From: Bacillota bacterium
GTDB lineage: Bacteria > Bacillota > Clostridia > Christensenellales > Aristaeellaceae
Assembly (NCBI GenBank): GCA_009787135.1
Contig: WRGP01000188.1
Span: forward strand, 1 to 10,090
Direction: 5' to 3'
Length of the DNA: 10,090 nt
Below the pieces are notes generated by a model, which was not told where the DNA came from, did not search any database, and was given only the letters and a program-made list of their open reading frames with translations. Position 1 is the first letter of the stretch; each line of letters begins with the position of its first letter. Below, piece by piece: positions 1 to 6,701 of the stretch. Position numbers and translations under genes: made by a program.

Positions 1-651
1 CGTCACGGTGATATTTGCGTCGTTCCCGGGCAGGATGGTGAAAGCGAGGGCGCGGCTCTTGCCAGCCATGGCGGGGGCCGCGCCATCGGCGGTGATATTC
101 GCGCATTTGTCGGTATCCAGCGTGAGGGTAATCTGCTGCATATAGTTGAGATAAAAGGTATCGTCTATCGCCTCATTTGGGGCTGAGGTCAGGTGTATTT
201 CCAGCCTGCCCGATGCGCCCGCCAGATCTTTGGGTTCCATATCCGCGCCATCCAGGCTGTACCGGATGCTGTAGCGCCACGGCAAGCCGTCGTCGGCCAG
301 ATCGCCCTGATAGTAGAAATTCTCGTTTTCCGTCCGTATCGCTACCGTGTCGTCCGCGAGCGTGAGCGGATGAAGATCCGTCAGGTTTGTTACGGCCGTA
401 TAATGGCCGTAGTCGGAGAAGCTGCCGCCTTTCGCGAGGGTAAAATGGTTGACGACATACACGCCGCGCGCCTCGCCGTCGCCTGAAAGACGCGCGTATA
501 CAATCTCATCCTTGCCGGTTACCGCCGCGGGACCGCTCGGCACGGCCACAGCGTCGTCGCTTGCATCCCCCTCAGCCATGGATATTGCGGCCGTGCCGGT
601 GAGCAGGCCAAGGATAAGCAGCGATATGAGAATCCGCTTTGAGATTTTCAT
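1..651 (-). CDS. Exported protein encoded after the MMPL transporter, N-terminal part (runs off window)
   Basis: The frame is open from an ATG at 651 to the window edge, giving 217 codons with no stop. A GGAGGGAG ribosome binding site lies 9 bases upstream. Residues 1-26 form a signal peptide: basic start MKISKR, a hydrophobic Leu/Ile stretch, then a small-residue exit before EGDASDD. The mature part begins with EIVYARLSGDGEARGVYVVN, followed by FYYQGDLADDGLPW, SIRYSLDG and QITLTLDTDKC. From memory this resembles the N-terminal domain of large Clostridial exported proteins, often annotated as YhgE/Pip-like or Leu-Gly heptad-repeat proteins, that are encoded beside MMPL transporters. It starts 27 bases after the transporter stop, so the two are surely co-transcribed. 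I infer an envelope-located accessory to that transporter. The missing C-terminus would be expected to hold heptad repeats and a membrane anchor; that part cannot be seen. Confidence 0.8.
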   Translation of the reverse strand, partial: MKISKRILISLLILGLLTGTAAISMAEGDASDDAVAVPSGPAAVTGKDEIVYARLSGDGEARGVYVVNHFTLAKGGSFSDYGHYTAVTNLTDLHPLTLADDTVAIRTENENFYYQGDLADDGLPWRYSIRYSLDGADMEPKDLAGASGRLEIHLTSAPNEAIDDTFYLNYMQQITLTLDTDKCANITADGAAPAMAGKSRALAFTILPGNDANITVT

Positions 652-678
652 TAGGGTAATCTCCCTCCACTTCTTTGT

Positions 679-2739
679 TTACTTGGATTGTTTCGCGCCA
701 AAAAACTTTGCGCTGCGGGTGGTTTTTTCGATGAACTTGTCAAAAAGCGTTAGCATTGTGGGAAGGAATACCACAACCATCGCCATGGACAGCAAGGTTC
801 CGCGGCCAAGGAGCATCCCAATGTCGGCGATTAAGGGGTTTGACGAGGTGCCCGCCAAGGTGAAGCCGGCTGTTGCCAAGGTTGTGGCGGATACCAAAAT
901 GGAGCGGAAGGAACTGCCCAGCGCCCTGTGAACGGCTTCTTTTTTGGGCATGATCCGGCGGTTGCGTACGTAGTTTATCGTGAGCAGAATGGCATAATCC
1001 ACCGTCGCGCCAAGCTGCACGGTGTTTAGCACCAGATAGCCTATGTAGTTGATGGATACGCCCGTGAAATAGGGGATGGACAGGTTCATCCAGATGGCGG
1101 CTTCAATCGTGAGCAGCAGGAAGAACGGAAACGACGCCGATTGAAAGGTGACGAGAAGCACGATGAAAATCGAAACGACCGCGATCAGGTTGGTCAGGCG
1201 GTTGTCCTTTTGTACGATGGTTTTGATATCATGCAGGTTCGCGCTCTGCCCCACGGAATAGGCGTGCCCGGGATAGTATTGTTCCGCGGCGGCGGTGATG
1301 GCCTCCACCGTTTCAAAGGCCGCCTTCCCCTCGGCGGCGGTGTCGGTATATACGATCACGCGCGCGAGATGCTCCGAATAGAACCGCTCCGTGACGGCGC
1401 TGTCCAAAAATTCGGGAGGGATGGCCGAACCGACGGTTTTTGCGTAGGAGGTGACGGAGGTGACATGCGCAAGGGCCAGGATGTCATCGCACAGCAGCGC
1501 TTCCCTGGCGGTGTCGCCTCCGGGAATGATCAGGACCATGGCCGTGGATTGGTCCGCCGCTTCCTTGGCACTGAGATCGTTTTCTTTCATTTTATCCGCC
1601 GCCGCCTGATAGCCATACAAAAAGTCTGTCCGCGACTGGCCTAGGAAGCAGGGAACGATAATGACCAAAACGATCAGCACGGCGGGTACGGACAGCCTTT
1701 TGAGCACGCCGCGGATATTGGAAAAGGATGGCATCAGTTCACGATGCTGTGTTTTGTCTATGGTTTTATACAGGCACATGGTGAGCGCGGGCAGAAATAC
1801 CATCACCGAAATGAAGCTGCATACGATGCCTTTCGCGAGGCTCATCCCCAAATCCGCGCCGATGCGGAAGTCCATGAACAAAAGCGCCATGAAACCGAAT
1901 AGCGTCGTGGACGCGCTGGCGGCGATCGTGGAGAAGCTTTCTTTTATAGCGCCGCGCATGGCCTTCTCAACGCTATCGCCGTCTTTGCGGCGCACGCCAA
2001 AGCTGTGCAGCAGGAAAATGGCGTAATCGAACGACACGGCGAGCTGCAGGATCGGCGTGACCGCGTTCGTTAGAAAGCTGACCTTATCGGCAAACGCGTT
2101 TGTCCCCATGTTGAGGGCGACAGACACCCCAATGGCCGCCAAAAACAAGAGCGGCTCAATCCACGATGTCGTGGACACGATTAAAATCAGAACAATCACC
2201 GGCAGGACAATCATCATCGCATGCGCGACTTCCGACCCGGTGGCGGACTGCACAAACTCAATATCCGCCGCCTCACCCGTTACAGAACCTCTGTCCCCGA
2301 GCAGCGCGCGGATTGCCTGTGTGCCCTCTTTTTCAAGGCCTTTGGCAATCACCACGGAATACAGCGCGTTTCCATCCTTATAAAAACCCTCGATGGTGTC
2401 TTTATCGCCCATCTCCAGGGGCTGCTTGAGGTCAAAGACATCGTCAAGCCATAAAACCTCGGCAATGCTCTCAAGTTCCGCCAGCTTGCGCTTGAACAAG
2501 AGCGCCTCCCGCGGCGAAACATCCCGCACCAGCACCCTCGCGTTTGGCATTGCCCGGGGAAACGCGTCGTTCATCACTGCCAGGGCTTTGGTGGACTGCG
2601 CCTCCGGCGGAAGGTATTCCGCCATATTATAGCTCACCCGCACCGTTGAAAACAGCAGGGCGCACAGAACCGCCGCGGCGATGAACACCACGATGATGAG
2701 TCTCCTGTGGCGTATTACGCCGCCCGCAAATCGATCCAC
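679..2739 (-). CDS. MMPL/RND-family membrane transporter
   Basis: This is a polytopic export protein of the MMPL branch of the RND superfamily, about 686 residues. It has the duplicated layout of the family: one membrane helix near the N-terminus, an extracellular domain (about residues 35-165), five helices (about 175-325), then a second helix, second extracellular domain (about 370-515) and a final five-helix bundle. Each half carries a Asp-Tyr pair, in SFDYAIFLLHSF (about residue 238) and ATVDYAILLTINY (about residue 581). These correspond to the Asp-Tyr proton-relay pairs known from mycobacterial MmpL proteins, so proton-driven export is likely. The substrate cannot be read; lipids or amphipathic drugs are typical. 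I chose the GTG at 2739 because AGGTG at 2750-2746 sits 6 bases upstream. A GTG at 2748 (689 residues) lies inside that site. It is preceded by its own promoter and palindrome and followed closely by the exported-protein gene. Confidence 0.9.
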   Translation of the reverse strand: MDRFAGGVIRHRRLIIVVFIAAAVLCALLFSTVRVSYNMAEYLPPEAQSTKALAVMNDAFPRAMPNARVLVRDVSPREALLFKRKLAELESIAEVLWLDDVFDLKQPLEMGDKDTIEGFYKDGNALYSVVIAKGLEKEGTQAIRALLGDRGSVTGEAADIEFVQSATGSEVAHAMMIVLPVIVLILIVSTTSWIEPLLFLAAIGVSVALNMGTNAFADKVSFLTNAVTPILQLAVSFDYAIFLLHSFGVRRKDGDSVEKAMRGAIKESFSTIAASASTTLFGFMALLFMDFRIGADLGMSLAKGIVCSFISVMVFLPALTMCLYKTIDKTQHRELMPSFSNIRGVLKRLSVPAVLIVLVIIVPCFLGQSRTDFLYGYQAAADKMKENDLSAKEAADQSTAMVLIIPGGDTAREALLCDDILALAHVTSVTSYAKTVGSAIPPEFLDSAVTERFYSEHLARVIVYTDTAAEGKAAFETVEAITAAAEQYYPGHAYSVGQSANLHDIKTIVQKDNRLTNLIAVVSIFIVLLVTFQSASFPFFLLLTIEAAIWMNLSIPYFTGVSINYIGYLVLNTVQLGATVDYAILLTINYVRNRRIMPKKEAVHRALGSSFRSILVSATTLATAGFTLAGTSSNPLIADIGMLLGRGTLLSMAMVVVFLPTMLTLFDKFIEKTTRSAKFFGAKQSK

Positions 2740-2745
2740 GCGCAA

Positions 2746-2750
2746 CACCT
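2746..2750 (-). promoter_or_regulatory. Ribosome binding site that decides the MMPL start
   Basis: On the minus strand GAGAGGTG ends at 2746 and is followed by six bases and then GTG (2739). The upstream in-frame GTG at 2748 overlaps the AGGTG core itself, so it cannot use it. TTG at 2745 is too close. The GTG at 2739 is therefore the best-supported start. Confidence 0.6.
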
Positions 2751-2770
2751 CTCATTCAAGACATATCTGT

Positions 2771-2799
2771 ATTATAGTAAACACACTGTTGGATTACAA
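2771..2799 (-). promoter_or_regulatory. Promoter of the MMPL transporter operon
   Basis: Minus strand: -35 TTGTAA (2799-2794), a 17-base spacer, and a perfect -10 TATAAT (2776-2771). Transcription would start near 2764, giving a leader of about 25 bases to the GTG at 2739. The -35 box lies in the loop of the 13-7-13 inverted repeat, and the right-hand arm fills most of the spacer. This gives the transporter a promoter separate from that of the upstream regulator gene. Confidence 0.75.
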
Positions 2800-2812
2800 C
2801 CAACAATGTGTT
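2780..2812. repeat. 13-7-13 inverted repeat, probable TetR-family operator
   Basis: Plus strand AACACACTGTTGG (2780-2792), spacer ATTACAA, then CCAACAATGTGTT (2800-2812). The arms match at 12 of 13 positions. The centre coincides with the -35 box of the MMPL promoter, so a dimeric repressor bound here would block RNA polymerase. The product of the adjacent upstream TetR-type gene is the obvious candidate. As RNA it could form a 13-bp stem including one G-U pair, but it is AU-rich and lacks a following U-run, so a terminator is less likely. Confidence 0.7.
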
Positions 2813-2855
2813 CGTCGATTGCAGGTTACCCAACACAAACCCCGAACCTGTCGCG

Positions 2856-3437
2856 CTAGCGTATGCTGAATCCCGAAAGCCCCTTGAACAGGAGCGTCGA
2901 ACATAGCTCCGCCATTTCAGGCACGGATTCCCGCATGCCATCGGTGAGCCATTTTTGGATCACGCTCAGCGCGCCATTGACGACAAAATACTGCAAATAC
3001 TCCGAAACGCCTGGCTCTATCTGCTTCATGTGCTGAAGCTCCTGCACGGTTTTTTGTTGGGCGAGGAGCATAATATCCCGCTGAAACGCGAAATCACCGT
3101 TTTCGCTGAGCAAAACCTCGAACAGCGCGGCGTTGGATTTCGCGTAGCCTAAAATATGTTCCAACGCCTGGACGGTGAGTTTCGTCTGTTCGGAGAACGC
3201 GTTGCCGGAAATATGCGCGGAAAGCTCGCCGATAATTTCCTGCTGAATTTGGTAGAGAAGATCGTAGACATCGCTATAATGCGCGTAAAAGGTGCTGCGA
3301 TTGATTCCGGCGCGCTCGCAAAGCATCTTGATGGAGATCCTTGAGATGGGATACTGCCTCATAAGAGCGACAAGGCTCTCGCGGATGATCTGCTTGGTAA
3401 GGCGCACCCTATGGTCTGTTTTCCCTTGATTCATCAT
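2856..3437 (-). CDS. TetR/AcrR-family transcriptional regulator
   Basis: This is a one-component DNA-binding repressor of 193 residues, a normal TetR length. The N-terminal helix-turn-helix domain is clear: RLTKQIIRESLVALMRQYP is the first helix, and ISIKMLCERAGINRSTFYAH (about residues 35-54) holds the DNA-recognition helices, with the typical STFYAHYSD ending. The C-terminal ligand and dimer domain ends with FVVNGALSVIQKWLTDG, a pattern seen in the TetR_C_7/TetR_C_8 type regulators common in Bacillota. Two ATGs stand together (3437 and 3434). GGTGAG at 3445-3440 is closer to ideal spacing for 3434, so the protein may be one residue shorter. It lies on the same strand upstream of the MMPL gene with a 107-base gap holding the transporter promoter and palindrome. 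It probably represses the transporter. The ligand is unknown. Confidence 0.92.
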   Translation of the reverse strand: MMNQGKTDHRVRLTKQIIRESLVALMRQYPISRISIKMLCERAGINRSTFYAHYSDVYDLLYQIQQEIIGELSAHISGNAFSEQTKLTVQALEHILGYAKSNAALFEVLLSENGDFAFQRDIMLLAQQKTVQELQHMKQIEPGVSEYLQYFVVNGALSVIQKWLTDGMRESVPEMAELCSTLLFKGLSGFSIR

Positions 3438-3452
3438 TTCTCACCCACGGAT

Positions 3453-3481
3453 AGTATAGTACGGTTAGTTATAATTTACAA
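3453..3481 (-). promoter_or_regulatory. Promoter of the TetR-family gene
   Basis: Minus strand: -35 TTGTAA (3481-3476), a 17-base spacer, -10 TATACT (3458-3453). The start point would be near 3446, leaving only about 10 leader bases. It shares the same -35 hexamer and a TAC just before the -10 with the MMPL promoter, but has no copy of the palindrome. Confidence 0.65.
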
Positions 3482-3609
3482 GGCAGTAACGGGATATGTT
3501 ATAGAAACAAGAGCCTCTACGGCCTTTACCGCTTTAACAATGGCAACGAACAGCGGCGAGAAAAAGCGGCAAACCGCTACCCGCGATCCAGAAACTTACA
3601 GAATATTCA

Positions 3610-3638
3610 TTGAAAAATCATATACATTATGCTATAAT
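3610..3638 (+). promoter_or_regulatory. Extended -10 promoter of the secreted nucleotidase gene
   Basis: -35 TTGAAA (3610-3615), a 17-base spacer, and -10 TATAAT (3633-3638) preceded by TGC, an extended -10 element. Transcription would start near 3645, giving a leader of about 57 bases. It closely matches the sigma-A consensus, suggesting strong housekeeping expression. It lies about 130 bases from the oppositely directed TetR-gene promoter. Confidence 0.8.
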
Positions 3639-3653
3639 AGCTGTAATGAGTGC

Positions 3654-3675
3654 TCGCGGCGCAATCCCCCCGCGA
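3654..3675 (+). other. Hairpin near the 5' end of the nucleotidase mRNA leader
   Basis: TCGCGG (3654-3659) pairs perfectly with CCGCGA (3670-3675) across a 10-base loop. It falls about 10 bases after the predicted transcription start and leaves the ribosome binding site free. A 5' stabilising stem is a possible role; nothing more can be supported. Confidence 0.35.
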
Positions 3676-3701
3676 AAAAGGAATAAGGAAAGGTGGTATC
3701 C

Positions 3702-5207
3702 ATGAAAAAGCTATTCACACTGGTCATGGCCCTTCTGACGCTGTTTACGGCGCTTCCCTCCCTGGCGGAAGAACCGGCCGCGGAACCTGTTGTCATCACC
3801 ATCTTCCATACCAATGACGTGCACGGCCGCTATAACTCCGAAGCGGGTATGGGGTACGCGATGATGGCTTCCTATGTCAACGAGGCGCGCAAGAGCGGCA
3901 ATGTACTCGTCCTGGACGCCGGCGATACGCTGCACGGCACCATTTTCGCCAATGCCGTCAAGGGCGAGAGCATCGTGGAAATCATGAACACCATCGGCTT
4001 TGACGCCATGGCGCCCGGCAACCATGATTTCAACTACGGCTACGACCGCCTCAAAGAGCTTGAGGCCATGATGGACTTCCCCCTCGTCTCCGCCAACATT
4101 CGCCTCAAAGATGGCAAGCAGGCCTTTGAGCCCTATACCATTTTGGAAATCGCGGGCAAGCGCATCGGCGTTGTCGGCGCGGACAACCCGGAGATGGTCA
4201 CCGCCATTCACCCGGACCATACCGCGGCCCTTTCTTTTCTGGACGCTTCCTTTGTCGATGCCGCCGTCCAAGCCGTGCGGGCGGAAGGCGTGGACGCCGT
4301 GATCGTCCTTGCCCACTGGGGCTGCGACGGCGCGTACGAGCCAAACAGCGTTCAGGCGCTGGCCACCATTCCCGGCGTGGACATCGTCATCGACGGCCAC
4401 AGCCATACCATCCTGGACGATATCCAGCAGCTTCCGGACGAAAAGTCGGCCATCGTCACCTCCACGGGCGAGTACCTAAACTACCTGGGCAAAGCCACCT
4501 TCACCTTTACGCCCGAAGGCGGCCTGATGGTAGAGGCTGAGCTGATCCCAAACCCGGGCCGCTTTGAGGATCACGCGGTCCTCAAAGCCATTGGGGAAGT
4601 GGAAGCGGCGCAAAGTGCGGAATTGGACAAGGTCGTTGGCGAGAGTGCTGTGGACCTGATGGGCGAGCGCGCCGTCGTCCGCACCTCCGAATCCAACTGG
4701 GGCAACCTGGCCACCGATATCTTCATCGACGCCACCGGGGCGGAAGTCGCCTTCATGAACGGCGGAAACATCCGCGCCACCACCCCGGCGGGCCCCATCA
4801 CCATGCGCGATGTCAACACCGTCTTCCCCTTCGGCAACCTCGTCGTGCTGATGGAGGTCTCCGGCCAGGCTATCCTCGACGCGCTGGAGGTTGGCGTCAG
4901 GCTCTACCCGGAGACAAACGGCGGTTTCCCGCAGGTCGGCGGCATGACCGTGCGCTTTGACCCGGCGGCGGAGCCCGGCGCGCGCGTCACCGAGGTGCTG
5001 GTCCGCGGCGAGCCCATCGACCCGGACGCCCTGTATAAGCTGGCCACCAACGACTTTCTCGCCGCGGGCGGCGACGGCTATGAATCGCTGGCCAAATTCC
5101 CCGTACTCTTCTATATGGGCGCTATGGACGAAGTCGTCGTGGATTACCTGCGCGAGAACAGCCCCGTCTCTCCGGTGCTGGAGGGCCGCATCGCGCCGGT
5201 TGAATAG
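3702..5207 (+). CDS. Secreted 5'-nucleotidase / 2',3'-cyclic nucleotide phosphodiesterase family enzyme
   Basis: This is a 501-residue exported metallophosphoesterase of the UshA/CpdB/YfkN superfamily, which removes phosphate from extracellular nucleotides. Residues 1-22 are a signal peptide (MKKLF, hydrophobic core, cleavage after SLA). The metallophosphatase domain shows FHTNDVHGR (D39, H41), LDAGDTLHG (D75), PGNHDFNYG (N107, H108), LAHWG (H205) and DGHSHT (H233, H235), so all metal ligands are present. The C-terminal nucleotide-binding domain shows ESNWGNLATD, FMNGGNIR, VFPFGN and TNDFLAAGGDGY (about 330-460). The residue matching Asp120 of E. coli UshA is Asn111; GNHxFNYG is, from memory, the CpdB-like form, so cyclic phosphodiester substrates are plausible. 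No LPXTG or other anchor is visible, so it is probably released. ATG 3702 is chosen because AAGGAAAGGTGG ends 5 bases before it; an in-frame GTG at 3693 lies within that site. It is flanked by its own promoter and terminator. Confidence 0.93.
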   Translation: MKKLFTLVMALLTLFTALPSLAEEPAAEPVVITIFHTNDVHGRYNSEAGMGYAMMASYVNEARKSGNVLVLDAGDTLHGTIFANAVKGESIVEIMNTIGFDAMAPGNHDFNYGYDRLKELEAMMDFPLVSANIRLKDGKQAFEPYTILEIAGKRIGVVGADNPEMVTAIHPDHTAALSFLDASFVDAAVQAVRAEGVDAVIVLAHWGCDGAYEPNSVQALATIPGVDIVIDGHSHTILDDIQQLPDEKSAIVTSTGEYLNYLGKATFTFTPEGGLMVEAELIPNPGRFEDHAVLKAIGEVEAAQSAELDKVVGESAVDLMGERAVVRTSESNWGNLATDIFIDATGAEVAFMNGGNIRATTPAGPITMRDVNTVFPFGNLVVLMEVSGQAILDALEVGVRLYPETNGGFPQVGGMTVRFDPAAEPGARVTEVLVRGEPIDPDALYKLATNDFLAAGGDGYESLAKFPVLFYMGAMDEVVVDYLRENSPVSPVLEGRIAPVE

Positions 5208-5231
5208 CAGGCCCCTCCTATGCAAACGCGG

Positions 5232-5277
5232 TTCCCAAGGCCCGGCCCGATATAAGCCGGGCTTTGGGAATTTTTAT
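5232..5277 (+). terminator. Intrinsic terminator of the nucleotidase gene
   Basis: TTCCCAAGGCCCGGC (5232-5246) pairs with GCCGGGCTTTGGGAA (5256-5270) at 14 of 15 positions across a 9-base loop, and is followed at once by TTTTTAT. It begins 25 bases after the stop codon. This separates the nucleotidase from the replication operon downstream. Confidence 0.92.
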
Positions 5278-5446
5278 CGGAAAACACATTTGCATGGATG
5301 ATTCCCATGGCGTCCCTTTTTGTTTTGCTTCCAAACCTTGGTCTGTTTTGCCCCCTTCACAAAGAAAAATTCCATAAAGTGTATCGACCAGGCGTTTTTT
5401 TCCACAACATATGGGTATCCGCAGGCAGCTCCCTGCATGCCCTCTC

Positions 5447-5475
5447 TTGCATTTGCCAAGCGGCCCTAGTACAAT
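5447..5475 (+). promoter_or_regulatory. Promoter of the DnaD-like / helicase loader operon
   Basis: -35 TTGCAT (5447-5452), a 17-base spacer, and -10 TACAAT (5470-5475). The predicted start near 5482 leaves only about 15 leader bases before the ATG at 5497, with the ribosome binding site at the very 5' end of the message. The match is moderate, but the placement is right. Confidence 0.6.
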
Positions 5476-5496
5476 AAAGGGCGAGGAAGTGATCAA

Positions 5497-6699
5497 ATGC
5501 CGCTCTTTGGTTTTGCCGACAGGTTTGCCATGTTTGATACCACGCCCGTGGAAAACCTGTTCATTCAAGAATACATGCTCCGTGCCGACGGCGATTTCGT
5601 CAAGGTGTACCTCTATGGGCTCATGCAGTGTTATCATCCTGTGGAAAGCGCCTCCCTCGCCACCATCGCGCGCGATTTGGATTTGGATCAGGCACGGGTT
5701 GAAAATGCTTTTTCCTACTGGGAGCGGATGGATCTTGTCAGGCGCACCGCGGACAACCCGCCGTCATATGTTTTCCAGAATCTAAAACAGCTTCAGCTCA
5801 TGCGCGCGCAAGACGACGACGGCCTGTACCGCTACGCGGATTTCAACAACAGCCTGCAGGCGCAGTTCGGCTCGGAGCGGCTGCTTCACCGTCAAGATTT
5901 TGAGCGCGTATACGACTGGCTCGAGGGGCTCGGCCTTCCGGAGGAGGTTGTGCTGATGCTCGTCTCCGCGCAGATCAAAGTACGCGGGAAAAAGTTCCAG
6001 TTTAAGTCGCTGGACAAACTGGCGCGCGAATGGGCGGAGGCGGGCGTACGCACCATTGCCGACGCGGAAGCCATGTCGCACACCTCCTCGGAAAAGTATT
6101 TGCAAATCAAGCAGGTTTATAAAAAACTGGGCAAGCGCCATTCCGTATCCGAGCCGGATGAGGCCCTGTATCACAAGTGGACCGAGGCGTGGGGTTTTGA
6201 CCTTCAAACCATCCTCTCCGCATGCGAGGAAACCACCAAGGGCGTGCCCACGTTTGGATACCTGGACGGCATCCTGGAGCGCATGCGCGGGGAGGGCCTG
6301 CGCGACGCCGGCGCCCTGCGCGAGAGCCTGCGGCGAGACGCGGACGTGAAGGCGCTGCTCCGCCAGCTCGGCATGCGCGGCACCTCCCCCACCAATGACA
6401 GCCAGTCCCTTCTGGACGGCTTTATAGCCGATGGGTTCGCGCGAGAAACCATCGCCCTGGCCGCAAGCCGCGTGGCGCGCAAGGGCGGAAAGCTCGACGC
6501 CCTGCAAAAGACCCTCGCCATCTGGAAGGCGGAAGGCGCGTTCACCCTGGACGCCGCCGAAAAGTATTTGCATAAGATCGATGCGCAGTACACAGGCCAA
6601 ACGACCCCCAAACGGCCCGCTAAGCTATTGCCCGCGCAGCAATATACCCAGCGTGAATACTCGCGCGAGGAATTGATGAAGCTAGTTGAGGTGATCTGA
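5497..6699 (+). CDS. DnaD-domain primosome protein with repeated C-terminal modules
   Basis: This 400-residue protein is related to the DnaD/DnaB primosome proteins of Bacillota, which remodel DNA and help recruit the helicase loader. Residues about 15-100 look like the N-terminal winged-helix (DDBH1) domain. A DnaD/DnaB_2 (DDBH2) module follows at about 140-195, with the family signature in FKSLDKLAREWAEAGVRT. Similar helical patterns recur at about 232-278 (FGYLDGILERMRGEGLRD) and about 305-358 (DALQKTLAIWKAEGAFT), so I read three tandem modules. The tail TQREYSREELMKL matches the conserved end of many DnaD proteins. B. subtilis DnaD is 232 residues, so this one is long. AGGAAGTGA stands 5 bases before the ATG. 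The helicase loader gene follows after 2 bases, which supports a joint role in replication initiation or restart. Confidence 0.88.
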   Translation: MPLFGFADRFAMFDTTPVENLFIQEYMLRADGDFVKVYLYGLMQCYHPVESASLATIARDLDLDQARVENAFSYWERMDLVRRTADNPPSYVFQNLKQLQLMRAQDDDGLYRYADFNNSLQAQFGSERLLHRQDFERVYDWLEGLGLPEEVVLMLVSAQIKVRGKKFQFKSLDKLAREWAEAGVRTIADAEAMSHTSSEKYLQIKQVYKKLGKRHSVSEPDEALYHKWTEAWGFDLQTILSACEETTKGVPTFGYLDGILERMRGEGLRDAGALRESLRRDADVKALLRQLGMRGTSPTNDSQSLLDGFIADGFARETIALAASRVARKGGKLDALQKTLAIWKAEGAFTLDAAEKYLHKIDAQYTGQTTPKRPAKLLPAQQYTQREYSREELMKLVEVI

Positions 6700-6701
6700 C
6701 G

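Noticed and set aside
3470..3475. Plus-strand TATAAT upstream of the nucleotidase
   Set aside because: There is no acceptable -35 box at 16-18 bases, and the downstream extended -10 promoter at 3610-3638 is far better placed.
3559..3578. Minus-strand hairpin AGCGG-TTTG-CCGCT followed by TTTTT, terminator-like
   Set aside because: The stem is only 5 bp and no minus-strand gene lies upstream that would need termination; probably chance.
3411..3686. 91-codon plus-strand open frame in the gap between the TetR-type gene and the nucleotidase
   Set aside because: It covers two well-formed promoters and the start of the regulator gene, and the translation shows no domain-like pattern.
4476..5225. 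249-codon minus-strand open frame opposite the nucleotidase, and a similar 231-codon frame at 3711-4406
   Set aside because: Long antisense frames are expected opposite GC-rich genes; the plus-strand frame carries every family motif.
5421..5436. Small inverted repeat GCAGG / CCTGC before the DnaD-like promoter
   Set aside because: The 5-bp arms are common in GC-rich DNA, and it lies upstream of the -35 without other support.
5218..5637. 139-codon minus-strand open frame across the nucleotidase terminator and the DnaD-like promoter
   Set aside because: It runs through a strong terminator and overlaps the start of the DnaD-like gene; the composition resembles no protein family and there is no convincing ribosome binding site.
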